NCBI RefSeq assembly: GCF_000725545.1
Contig: NZ_JNZP01000006.1
Coordinates: forward strand, 1 to 64,000
Reading direction: 5' to 3'
Origin: Streptomyces exfoliatus
GTDB taxonomy: Bacteria > Actinomycetota > Actinomycetes > Streptomycetales > Streptomycetaceae
Length of the DNA stretch: 64,000 nt
The notes under the pieces were generated by a model, which did no database searches, had not been told where the DNA came from, and saw only the letters and a program-made list of their open reading frames with translations. Of this stretch, positions 50,521 to 58,461 are shown one piece after another (position 1 is the stretch's first letter; every line of letters starts with the position of its first letter). The translations under genes were made by a program, and so were the position numbers.

Positions 50521-52422
50521 TCAGGAGGAGGTCGCCGCGTTGCGCCAGACCGTCACGTCGAGCGTCAGATACGTGCTGGGCGAGTCCTCCGGGGAGATGC
50601 CCCTGACGGTGACGAGGCCCAGGTGGCCGCTGCCGGTCGTGACGCAGACCTGCCGGCCCGTGGCCAGCTTGTTCACGTAGACCTCCTGGGTGAACCGGGT
50701 CTCCGCCCGGCACACGGCGAGGGAGCCCTGCTGCCCCGGGTCGAGGAGCACCAGGCTGCCGCCGGCGCTCTCGGCGTCGAGGTAGCCGCCGGTGTCGTAG
50801 GAGAGTTCGTAGCCGCCGTCCTCGCCGTCCTGCGGTCGTACGCTCTCGTCCCCGAGGGTCAGGTGGTAGCCGGCGGTGAGGTTGATGCCCTTGTAGTCGG
50901 CGGGCTTGGGGTCGGTGCCGGCCGAGGGCTTCGTACTGGGGGCGGTGCCGCCGGTGGTCGGCGTGGTGCCTCCTCCTCCGCCGTTCTGCTTGCCGCCGTT
51001 CGCGTTGTCGCCGTTCGACGTGGTCTCCTGCCCCTTGTCCTTCAGCAGGGAGTAGGCCGTCAGACCGCCCACGAGGCCGAAGGCGAGCACGGCGGCGACG
51101 GCGACGAGGATCGCCCGCCCGCCCCTGCCCTGTGAGGCCGCGGGCTGCTGCCGGCCCGGGCCGCCGGGGTACGGGTACGGGGTGGGGGCGGGCCCCTGCA
51201 CGGGCGGGTAGGCGTGGACCGGCCCTCCGTGAACCGGCCCCGCGTGGACCGGCGCCCCGTGCTGCGGGGGCGGGCCGTACGGTCCGGCCTGCGGGGGCGG
51301 CTGCTGACCTGCGGGAGGCCCGTACGCACCGGGCGGGGCGGTCGGCGGGGCCGGGGTGGCCGGAGCGGTGGGCGCGTAGGCCGCGCCGGGAGCGGTGGGC
51401 GCGTAACCGGCCGCGGGGGCGGGCGGGCCCGACAGCGCGGTGGGCGGGTGGCCGGCCGTGGGCGCGGTCGTCGGCGGCGGCGGTGTCTGCGCGGGCGCGG
51501 GGGCGGCCGCCCGCGCCGTGATCTCGGCGGAGACCGCGCCCGGCAGCCAGTCCTCGGGCCGTCGGAGCACCGTCGCCGCGTTCGCCTCCTGGCACAGCCG
51601 GATGACCTCGGCGAGCGTCGGCCGCGCCTCGGGGTCCTTCGCGAGGCACCGGGTGACCAGCTCGCTCAGCCGCTCCGGCACCGCGGTGAGGTCGGGCTCC
51701 TCGTGCACGATCCGGTACAGCACGCCGTGCGAGGTTCCCTCGCCGAACGCCGGGACACCGGTCGCCGCGTACGCCGCGACCTGGCCGAGCGCGAAGATGT
51801 CCGTGGCCGGGGTCACCTTGCGCCCGGCGGCCTGCTCGGGAGCCATGAACGACGGGGTGCCGATGGTGACGCCGCTGCCGGTGAGCGAGGTCGCGTCGGC
51901 GGCGTGGGCGATGCCGAAGTCGATGACGCGGGGCCCGTCGGAGGCGAGCAGCACGTTGGACGGCTTGAGGTCGCGGTGGACGATCCCGGCGCCGTGGATG
52001 ACGTGCAGGGCCTCGGCCATGCCGGCGACGAGCAGCAGCACCGTCTCCACGGGCAGCGCTCCGTGCGCGACGACCGCGTCGGCGAGCGAGGGTCCGGGCA
52101 CGTAGGCGGTGGCCAGCCAGGGCTGGGCGCCCTCCGGGTCGGCGTCGATGACGGGCGCGGTGAAGAGTCCCTGCACGCGCTGCGCGGAGCGCACCTCCTG
52201 GGCGAAGCGGCGGCGGAACTCGGCGTCCTCGCCGAACTCGGGGCGGATCAGTTTGATCGCCACGGGCCGGCCGCCGGGCGTGTACGAGAGGTACACCTTG
52301 CCCATGCCGCCGGCTCCCAGCTTCGCGGCCAGCCGGTATCCCGCGACCGTGGTGGGGTCGTCCGCCGCGAGCGTTCGGAAGATCTCGCCCGTGCCGCCCC
52401 GACCCGACTGCTGACCACTCAT
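50521..52422 (-). CDS. Membrane Ser/Thr protein kinase, PknB-like
   Basis: 633 residues. The kinase domain (about 27-285) has the Gly loop LGAGGMGKVYLS, catalytic VHRDLKPSNVLL, DFGIAHAAD and PSFMAPEQAAG. A long Pro/Ala/Gly-rich linker, a single membrane helix (ILVAVAAVLAFGLVGGLTAYSLL) and an extracellular C-terminal domain of about 130 residues (KPADYKGINLTAGYHLTLGDESV...) follow. The outer domain is not PASTA; it may sense an unknown ligand. ATG at 52422 was chosen, GGGAG lying about ten bases upstream. Confidence 0.92.
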   Translation of the reverse strand: MSGQQSGRGGTGEIFRTLAADDPTTVAGYRLAAKLGAGGMGKVYLSYTPGGRPVAIKLIRPEFGEDAEFRRRFAQEVRSAQRVQGLFTAPVIDADPEGAQPWLATAYVPGPSLADAVVAHGALPVETVLLLVAGMAEALHVIHGAGIVHRDLKPSNVLLASDGPRVIDFGIAHAADATSLTGSGVTIGTPSFMAPEQAAGRKVTPATDIFALGQVAAYAATGVPAFGEGTSHGVLYRIVHEEPDLTAVPERLSELVTRCLAKDPEARPTLAEVIRLCQEANAATVLRRPEDWLPGAVSAEITARAAAPAPAQTPPPPTTAPTAGHPPTALSGPPAPAAGYAPTAPGAAYAPTAPATPAPPTAPPGAYGPPAGQQPPPQAGPYGPPPQHGAPVHAGPVHGGPVHAYPPVQGPAPTPYPYPGGPGRQQPAASQGRGGRAILVAVAAVLAFGLVGGLTAYSLLKDKGQETTSNGDNANGGKQNGGGGGTTPTTGGTAPSTKPSAGTDPKPADYKGINLTAGYHLTLGDESVRPQDGEDGGYELSYDTGGYLDAESAGGSLVLLDPGQQGSLAVCRAETRFTQEVYVNKLATGRQVCVTTGSGHLGLVTVRGISPEDSPSTYLTLDVTVWRNAATSS

Positions 52423-52507
52423 CAACTCATGTCTCCCCACGCTGACCTCTGCTGTTGCCGGACGGCACCCTACCGTTGCGGAACCCCCCGGCAGGACCGC
52501 CCCGGGT

Positions 52508-53284
52508 CTACCCGGTGTACGTGTAGGGGGTCGTGGTGGAGAGGGCGTGGAAGCCGAGGCGCTGGAGGATGGGGCGGCTGGTGTCGGCGGCGTCGACCTG
52601 GACGTACCGGTGGCCGCGTTCGGCGGCGATGCGGGTGCGGTGGGCCACGAGGGCGCGGTAGAGGCCGCGGCCCCGCCAGCTCTCGACGGTCCCGCCGCCC
52701 CAGAGGCCGGCGAAGTCGGTGCCGGGGCAGAGTTCGAGGCGGGCCGCGCTGACGGGTTCGCCGGCCGCGAGGGCGAGGACGGCGGTGACGGTGCCGGGGT
52801 CGGCGGCGAGGTGGTCGAGGAGTTGGCGGCCGATGTGGCCGCTGTCGGTGCCGAAGGCGCGCTCGTGGACCTCGACCACCTGGCGTACGCCGGCCTCGTC
52901 CGTCACCGCGCGGAGTTCGACGCCCTCGGGAAGCGGTACGTCCAGGGACAGCGAGGCGGCTTCGGCGGCCATCAGGGTCTCGGGGTCCTCGGCGGTGAAG
53001 CCGGCGGCGAGGAGCCGGTCGCCGAGGTCGGCGGGGGTGTCGTGCGCGTACAGCTTCCACTCGAAGGGCACGCCGACGGCGCGGTAGTGGGCGATCTGGG
53101 CGGGGATGGCCTCGTCGGCGCCGGCCGCGTCGAGACCGGACCAGAGCACGCCGTTCCAGGCGTGCTCCGGTCCGGTCTGGCGGACGACGTCGCCGACGCG
53201 CTCGACCCGGCAGTCCGGCCCGTCGGGGCGGGCCTCGCGGCGGATCTGGCGGTCGTACAGGTCACGGACGTGCTGGTTCTCCAT
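52508..53284 (-). CDS. GNAT family N-acetyltransferase
   Basis: 258 residues. The N-terminal half is a diverged GNAT-like domain (EWKLYAHDTPADLGDRLLAAGF), the C-terminal half has the acetyl-CoA loop GGGTVESWRGRGLYRALVAHRTRIAAERGHRYVQVDA and a final RLGFHALSTTTPYTY. Such two-part GNATs are common in Streptomyces, with unknown substrates. The ATG is preceded by a weak site. It stands between the kinase and a cupin gene, same strand. Confidence 0.85.
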   Translation of the reverse strand: MENQHVRDLYDRQIRREARPDGPDCRVERVGDVVRQTGPEHAWNGVLWSGLDAAGADEAIPAQIAHYRAVGVPFEWKLYAHDTPADLGDRLLAAGFTAEDPETLMAAEAASLSLDVPLPEGVELRAVTDEAGVRQVVEVHERAFGTDSGHIGRQLLDHLAADPGTVTAVLALAAGEPVSAARLELCPGTDFAGLWGGGTVESWRGRGLYRALVAHRTRIAAERGHRYVQVDAADTSRPILQRLGFHALSTTTPYTYTG

Positions 53285-53338
53285 GGGGTCACTTCAGCAC
53301 CGGGCCGGGTGCCGGGCAACGGGGTTTCGGCCGGTGGC

Positions 53339-53926
53339 TCAGGGGGTGCGGGCCGCCTGCGCGTGTTCCGGTGTCCTCCCGGTCCTTCCCGCGTCGTGCC
53401 GCAGCGGGGTGATCTGCTCGATGTCGTAGCGGATCCGGAGGCGTTCGACGGCCGCGTGGTCGACCTCTCCGCCCGAGCCGAGGATCTCCATGAGTTCCTC
53501 GAAGTACCGCTCGTGGTCGGGCGGCGGGGAAGCCTGGAAGAGCATGCGTGCCGGTTCCCCCGTGGGGTTGGCGAAGGCGTGCGGACAGCCGGGCGGCACC
53601 AGGATCAGGGTGCCGCGGGTCGCCCGCACGGCGCGCTGCCCGGAGGACGACTCCCACTCCCGCCAGCTGTCCCGGGTGCGGACGAGGGGTTCGAAGGCGA
53701 GGACGTCGAGTTCGCCCTCCAGGACGTAGAAGAGCTCCTCGCTGTGTCCGTGGGCGTGGGCGCCGACGTCGAAGCCCGGCGGGACGACGACCTCGAAGGT
53801 GGAGGCGGTACGGGAGTGCTCGCCGGTCACCTTGAAGGTGACGTGCTGGGCGGCGGTGGTGAGGGTCTTGCCGTGGCCGGGCGGCACGATGAGGCCGCCG
53901 TTCGGTCCGATCGCGGTGACTGTCAC
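53339..53926 (-). CDS. Cupin-domain protein next to the P450
   Basis: 195 residues. Cupin motif 1 is intact: PPGFDVGAHAHGHSEELFYVLEGELDVLAFE with His and Glu ligands; motif 2 reads VPPGCPHAFANPTGEPARML. An insertion lies between the motifs. It starts 16 bp after the P450 stop on the same strand, so the two form an operon. It could be an isomerase or dioxygenase acting on the same pathway; no specific reaction can be assigned. Confidence 0.82.
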   Translation of the reverse strand: MTVTAIGPNGGLIVPPGHGKTLTTAAQHVTFKVTGEHSRTASTFEVVVPPGFDVGAHAHGHSEELFYVLEGELDVLAFEPLVRTRDSWREWESSSGQRAVRATRGTLILVPPGCPHAFANPTGEPARMLFQASPPPDHERYFEELMEILGSGGEVDHAAVERLRIRYDIEQITPLRHDAGRTGRTPEHAQAARTP

Positions 53927-53942
53927 GGTGTGCGGACTCCTC

Positions 53943-55163
53943 TCACCAGGTGACCGGGAGGGTCTCGGGGCCGCGGATGAGGGCTCCGCGCTGCCAGCGG
54001 AGCTCGTCCTCGGGCACCGCGAGGCGGAGGTTCGGGAAGCGGGTCCACAGGGACTCGACGAGGATCTCCGACTCGATGCGGGCGAGGGCGGAGCCCGGGC
54101 AGTAGTGGGGTCCGTGGCCGAAGGCGACGTGCGGGTTGTAGCGGCGGTCGAAGTCGAGCCGTTCCGGCTCGGGGAAGACGGCGGGGTCGCGGTTGGCGGT
54201 CAGGTACGAGACGTACACCGGTTCGCCGGCCGGGATGGTGACCCCGCCGACCTCGACGTCCTCCAGGGCGATCCGGGAGAGGCCGACGGCGTTGCGGTGC
54301 GGGATGTAGCGGAGGAGCTCGTCGACGGCCTGCGGGACCAGTGCGGGTTCGGCGCGCAGCCGGGCGAGGTGCTCGGGGTGGGTGAGCAGCGCGTACACCA
54401 TGTTGGCGCTGTTGTTGCGGACGGCGTGGGCGCCGCCGATCTGGATGAGGACGGCGAGGCCGACGGCCTCGTGCTCGGTGAGGGTCTCGTCGTCGACGGC
54501 GTCGGCGAGGACGGCGGCGAGGGTCTCCTTGCCGGTGCCGTGGTTGCGGCCGACGAGTTCGGTGAAGTAGCGGCCCATGTCGGCCTTCGCCTGCTCGCTG
54601 GCCTCCCGGCCGGCCGCGGCGGAGATGATGGTGTCGGACCAGCGCGCCATCAGCGGCTGGTCGCCCTCGGGCACGCCCATGAGTTCGCTGACCATGGCGA
54701 GCGGGAACGGCCGGTTGACCAGTTCCATGAGGTCGGCGGGCGGGCCGTGTTCCTCGACCCGGTCGAGGAGCCGGTCCATGACGTCCTGGGCGTGGTCGCG
54801 CAGGGCGCGCAGGGCGCGGGCGCTGAAGGCGCGGGCGACGACGCGCCGCATGCGGGTGTGGTCCGGCGGGTCGGCGAAGCCGACGGCCCCCTCCATCGGG
54901 ATGAAGTGGGGGGCGACCCGGGTGATGGAGCGGCCCCAGACTGCCTGGCGGCTGAAGCGGGGGTCGACGGAGACGAACTTGACGTCCTCGTACCGGGTGA
55001 CGAGCCAGGCGTGCCCTTCGCCGTGCGGCAGCCGGACCCGGGTGACGGGGTCCTCGTGCAGCAGCTTGGCGAGCAGCGGGTCGAAGTCGAGGCCCGTGAG
55101 GTCGGGGACGGCCCAGAAGTGGACCTGCGGGAGGTCGGCGTCGGTGGTGGCCGTGGTGGTCAC
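53943..55163 (-). CDS. Cytochrome P450 lacking the I-helix acid-alcohol pair
   Basis: 406 residues. Heme-binding motif AFGHGPHYCPG (Cys355), K-helix ELLR (Glu282-Arg285) and PEPERLDFDRRYNPHVAFG are normal. The I-helix reads VLIQIGGAHAVRNNSANMV: the acid-Thr pair of AGxET is replaced by His246 and Ala247. Proton delivery for O2 cleavage must therefore differ, or the enzyme does not hydroxylate. No ferredoxin or reductase gene is near. GTG at 55163 (MTTTATTDADL). It is co-directional with the cupin gene and divergent from the phenylacetate-CoA ligase. Confidence 0.88.
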   Translation of the reverse strand: MTTTATTDADLPQVHFWAVPDLTGLDFDPLLAKLLHEDPVTRVRLPHGEGHAWLVTRYEDVKFVSVDPRFSRQAVWGRSITRVAPHFIPMEGAVGFADPPDHTRMRRVVARAFSARALRALRDHAQDVMDRLLDRVEEHGPPADLMELVNRPFPLAMVSELMGVPEGDQPLMARWSDTIISAAAGREASEQAKADMGRYFTELVGRNHGTGKETLAAVLADAVDDETLTEHEAVGLAVLIQIGGAHAVRNNSANMVYALLTHPEHLARLRAEPALVPQAVDELLRYIPHRNAVGLSRIALEDVEVGGVTIPAGEPVYVSYLTANRDPAVFPEPERLDFDRRYNPHVAFGHGPHYCPGSALARIESEILVESLWTRFPNLRLAVPEDELRWQRGALIRGPETLPVTW

Positions 55164-55508
55164 GGCGCCACCCCCTCGGGGGCGGCTACGGCGGTGCGGT
55201 GCGGGTGGGGCATGACGTTCGCTTTCGTCGGGGCACGCGGGCGGGCCGCCGGCCGGGACCGGGGCGACCGCACCGGGACCGGGCGGACCTCTGCTGCTCC
55301 AGCCATCCCCCCGGCGGAGACGGACCCTGTCCGAATCCGCCCGAAAGACACCCCAAGGTGTGACGGGCGGCCTTCGACCGGCTGTCCGGCCTTGCGGAGA
55401 AACTCCTTCCACCCTCTTGCCAACCCCCGGGTCGCTCCGGATTTACTGAGCCGGAGCGGATCTACCGAATGATCGGTCGCCCGTTTTACGACCGTGGAGG
55501 AGTGCGCG
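55164..55508. other. 345-bp divergent promoter region, P450 and CoA ligase
   Basis: Contains the PaaR-like palindrome described separately near the ligase gene. The rest shows no coding frame of note. Confidence 0.5.
55464..55477. promoter_or_regulatory. PaaR-like operator ACCGAATGATCGGT
   Basis: ACCG and CGGT arms with a six-base centre, extended by A/T to 5-bp arms. It fits the core ACCGNNCGNNCGGT of the Corynebacterium PaaR site except that the middle CG is TG. It lies 31 bases upstream of the phenylacetate-CoA ligase ATG. Confidence 0.5.
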
Positions 55509-56795
55509 ATGACGGAACTGCTGGACGGCGGCGAACGGCTCGACCGCGAGGAGCTGGCGGCGCTCCAGCTGGAGCGGCTGCGCGCGACCCTGCGCCACGC
55601 GTACGAGAACGTGGACTTCTACCGGCGCTCCTTCGACGCGGCCGGGGTGACCCCGGACGACTGCCGTAGCCTCGCGGACCTGCCGCGCTTCCCCTTCACC
55701 ACCAAGGCGGACCTGCGCGACCACTACCCCTTCGGCATGTTCGCCGTCGACCAGTCCCGTATCCGGCGCGTCCACGCCTCCAGCGGCACCACCGGCCGGC
55801 CGACCGTCGTCGGCTACACCGAGGGCGACCTCGACATGTGGGCGGACGTGGTGGCCCGGTCCCTGCGCGCCGCCGGGGCCCGCCCCGGGCACAAGGTCCA
55901 TGTCGCCTACGGATACGGGCTGTTCACCGGCGGGCTCGGCGCGCACTACGGCGCGGAGCGGCTCGGCTGCACGGTGATCCCGGCCTCGGGAGGGATGACG
56001 GCCCGGCAGGTGCAGCTCATCCAGGACTTCCGCCCCGAGATCATCATGGTGACCCCCTCGTACATGCTCACGCTGCTCGACGAGTTCGAACGGCAGGGCG
56101 TGGACCCGCGGTCGACCTCCCTGAAGGTGGGCGTCTTCGGCGCCGAACCGTGGACGGAGGCGATGCGGAAGGAGATCGAGGAGGCGTTCGCGATCGACGC
56201 GGTCGACATATACGGCCTGTCGGAGGTGATCGGTCCCGGGGTGGCGCAGGAGTGCGTGGAGACCAAGGACGGACTGCACATCTGGGAGGACCACTTCTAC
56301 CCGGAGGTCGTGGACCCGTTCACGGGCGAGGTGCTGCCGGACGGGGAGGAGGGGGAGCTCGTCTTCACCTCGCTCACCAAGGAGGCCATGCCGGTGATCC
56401 GCTACCGGACGCGGGATCTGACCCGGCTGCTGCCGGGGACCGCGCGGGTGTTCCGGCGGATGGAGAAGGTCACGGGCCGCAGCGACGACATGATCATCCT
56501 GCGCGGGGTGAACCTCTTCCCGACCCAGATCGAGGAGATCGTCCTGCGCACGCCGGCGGTGGCCCCGCACTTCCAGCTCCGGCTCACCAGGGAGGGCCGT
56601 CTCGACGCGCTGACGGTACGGGCGGAGGCCCGCGCGGGAGCGACCGCCGAGGAGCGGTCGGAGGCCGCGCGGACGATCGCCACGGCGGTCAAGGACGGGA
56701 TCGGGGTCTCGGTCGGGGTCGAGGTGGTCGACCCCGAGACGCTGGATCGTTCGGTGGGCAAGATCAAGCGGATCGTGGACCTGCGGGGGAAGTAG
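55509..56795 (+). CDS. paaK: Phenylacetate-CoA ligase
   Basis: 428 residues. RLRATLRHAYENVDFYRRSFDAAGV, FPFTTKADLRDHYPFGMFAV, P-loop HASSGTTGRPTVVGYT, YGLSEVIGPGVAQEC, and GRSDDMIILRGVNLFPTQIEEIVL are all canonical PaaK blocks. The ATG at 55509 has GGAGGAG six bases upstream. It is a lone ligase: no other paa ring-opening genes are in the window. It overlaps the convergent acyl-CoA synthetase gene by 32 bp. Function as phenylacetate or another aryl-acid ligase is likely. Confidence 0.93.
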   Translation: MTELLDGGERLDREELAALQLERLRATLRHAYENVDFYRRSFDAAGVTPDDCRSLADLPRFPFTTKADLRDHYPFGMFAVDQSRIRRVHASSGTTGRPTVVGYTEGDLDMWADVVARSLRAAGARPGHKVHVAYGYGLFTGGLGAHYGAERLGCTVIPASGGMTARQVQLIQDFRPEIIMVTPSYMLTLLDEFERQGVDPRSTSLKVGVFGAEPWTEAMRKEIEEAFAIDAVDIYGLSEVIGPGVAQECVETKDGLHIWEDHFYPEVVDPFTGEVLPDGEEGELVFTSLTKEAMPVIRYRTRDLTRLLPGTARVFRRMEKVTGRSDDMIILRGVNLFPTQIEEIVLRTPAVAPHFQLRLTREGRLDALTVRAEARAGATAEERSEAARTIATAVKDGIGVSVGVEVVDPETLDRSVGKIKRIVDLRGK

Positions 56796-58305
56796 AGGAC
56801 CCGGCGGCGAAGCGGTCGCGGAGTTCGCGCTTGAGGATCTTGCCGCTCGCGTTGCGGGGCAGTTCGGGGGTGAAGTGGACGCGCTTGGGGGCCTTGAAGT
56901 GGGGGAGGTTCTCCCTGGCGTGGGCGAGCAGTTCGGCTTCGGTGACCTCGCCGCGGGGGACGACGACGGCCGTGACCGCCTCGATCCAGCGGTCGTCGGG
57001 GAGGCCGATCACGGCCACCTCGGCGACGCCGGCGTGCGTGTGGAGCACGTCCTCGACCTGACGGGAGGCGACGAGCACTCCCCCGGAGTTGATGACGTCC
57101 TTCACCCGGTCGACGATCGTGTAGTAGCCCTCGGCGTCGCGGACGGCGAGGTCGCCGGAGTGGAACCAGCCGCCCCGGAAGGCCGCCTTGGTCTCGTCGG
57201 GCTTGCGCCAGTAGCCGTCGCACAGTTGGGGCGAGCGGTAGACGATCTCGCCGGGGGTGCCGTCGGGGACGTCGTCGCCGTTCTCGTCGACGACGCGGGC
57301 CTCGACGTGGCGGACCGGACGGCCGCAGGAGTCCATCCTGCCCTCGTGCTCGTCGGGCCCGAGGACGGTGGCGAGCGGGCCGATCTCCGACTGGCCGAAG
57401 CAGTTGTAGAAGGCGAGGTCCGGCAGGCGGGCGCGCAGCCGCTCCAGGACGGGCACGGGCATGATCGAGGCCCCGTAGTAGGCCTTGCGCAGGGCCGACA
57501 GGTCGCGGCCGTCGAAGTCCGGGTGGTTGGCGAGGCCGATCCAGACGGTCGGCGGGGCGAAGAGGCTGTCGGCGCGGCCGGCCTCGATCAGGTCGAACAG
57601 GACGGCGGGATCGGGTCCGTCGATGATGGTGTTCTCGGCGCCGACGGCGAGGTAGGGCAGCAGGAAGACGTGCATCTGCGCCGAGTGGTAGAGCGGCAAC
57701 GCGTGCACGGGCCGGTCGTCCTCGCTCAGGTCGAGGGCCTCGACGGCGCTGGCGTACTCGTGGACGAGTGCGTGGTGGGTCATCATGGCGCCCTTGGGGA
57801 GGGCGGTGGTGCCCGAGGTGTAGAGCAGCTGGACGTACTCGCGGGCGTCGCGGTCGGTGTCGTACGTCTCCGGTTCGGCGAGCGCGTCGAGCAGTGAACC
57901 GGGCGCTTCCCGCAACGCCTTGACCGCGAAACCGTCCGGGACGCGGTCCGCGAGGGCGGGGTCGGCGAGGACGAGCGCGGTGTCGGACTGCTCCAGGATG
58001 TACGTGAGGTCGTCCCCGGTCAGGTGGTGGTTGACCGGCACGTGGATCAGGTCGGCCCGGGAACAGGCGAGGAACGCGATGAGGTAGGCGTCCGAGTTGT
58101 GGCCGTAGGTGGCGACGCGGGCACGGTCGGGCAGCCCGAGGCCGTGGTGCGGCTCCCGCAGGACGGCGGCCGCGGTGGTGACGGCCTCGTCGAGCTCGGC
58201 GTACGTCCAGGTCCGGTCGGCGTAGCGGACGGCGATCCGGTCGGGGACGCGCTGGGCGCTCATGCGCAGGACACCGTCGACGGCACGGCTGAGGAGTCGA
58301 TCCAT
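56764..58305 (-). CDS. Long-chain acyl-CoA synthetase (FadD family)
   Basis: 513 residues. AMP-binding blocks YTSGTTALPKGAMMTHHALVHEYAS, NCFGQSEIGPLAT and FHSGDLAVRDAEGYYTIVDRVKDVINSGG are intact, with the C-terminal catalytic Lys in NASGKILKRELRD. ATG at 58305 (MDRLLSRAVDGVLRM) is preceded by GAGG. The frame upstream is unrelated. Substrate unspecified; it could activate fatty acids released by the neighbouring divergent acylase. Confidence 0.88.
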   Translation of the reverse strand: MDRLLSRAVDGVLRMSAQRVPDRIAVRYADRTWTYAELDEAVTTAAAVLREPHHGLGLPDRARVATYGHNSDAYLIAFLACSRADLIHVPVNHHLTGDDLTYILEQSDTALVLADPALADRVPDGFAVKALREAPGSLLDALAEPETYDTDRDAREYVQLLYTSGTTALPKGAMMTHHALVHEYASAVEALDLSEDDRPVHALPLYHSAQMHVFLLPYLAVGAENTIIDGPDPAVLFDLIEAGRADSLFAPPTVWIGLANHPDFDGRDLSALRKAYYGASIMPVPVLERLRARLPDLAFYNCFGQSEIGPLATVLGPDEHEGRMDSCGRPVRHVEARVVDENGDDVPDGTPGEIVYRSPQLCDGYWRKPDETKAAFRGGWFHSGDLAVRDAEGYYTIVDRVKDVINSGGVLVASRQVEDVLHTHAGVAEVAVIGLPDDRWIEAVTAVVVPRGEVTEAELLAHARENLPHFKAPKRVHFTPELPRNASGKILKRELRDRFAAGSSTSPAGPRSA

Positions 58306-58392
58306 GCGGTGATCCTCGGTGGGCGCCGGGTGAGCGGTCAAGTACCGTGCGGCGCGCCGTGGATGCCCGGACCTCGGATACCGAACGGGATG

Positions 58393-58398
58393 TTGACA
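58393..58398 (+). promoter_or_regulatory. Possible -35 of the acylase gene
   Basis: TTGACA at 58393-58398, with weak -10 candidates near 58417-58424. If transcription starts near 58430, the upstream ATG at about 58420 cannot be used and the TTG at 58462 is the start. Confidence 0.35.
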
Positions 58399-58461
58399 AG
58401 GGGACGCGCACCTGGGTGCATGGTCCGACCCGCAATTCCCATCCGCCCGTTGGGAGACACG

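Noticed and set aside
53943..55163. CYP142/CYP125-type sterol P450
   Set aside because: The I-helix lacks the acid-Thr pair that sterol 26-hydroxylases keep, so proximity to sterol-type genes is not enough.
55509..56795. Phenylacetate degradation cluster
   Set aside because: Only the ligase is present; no paaABCDE, paaG or paaZ genes lie nearby.
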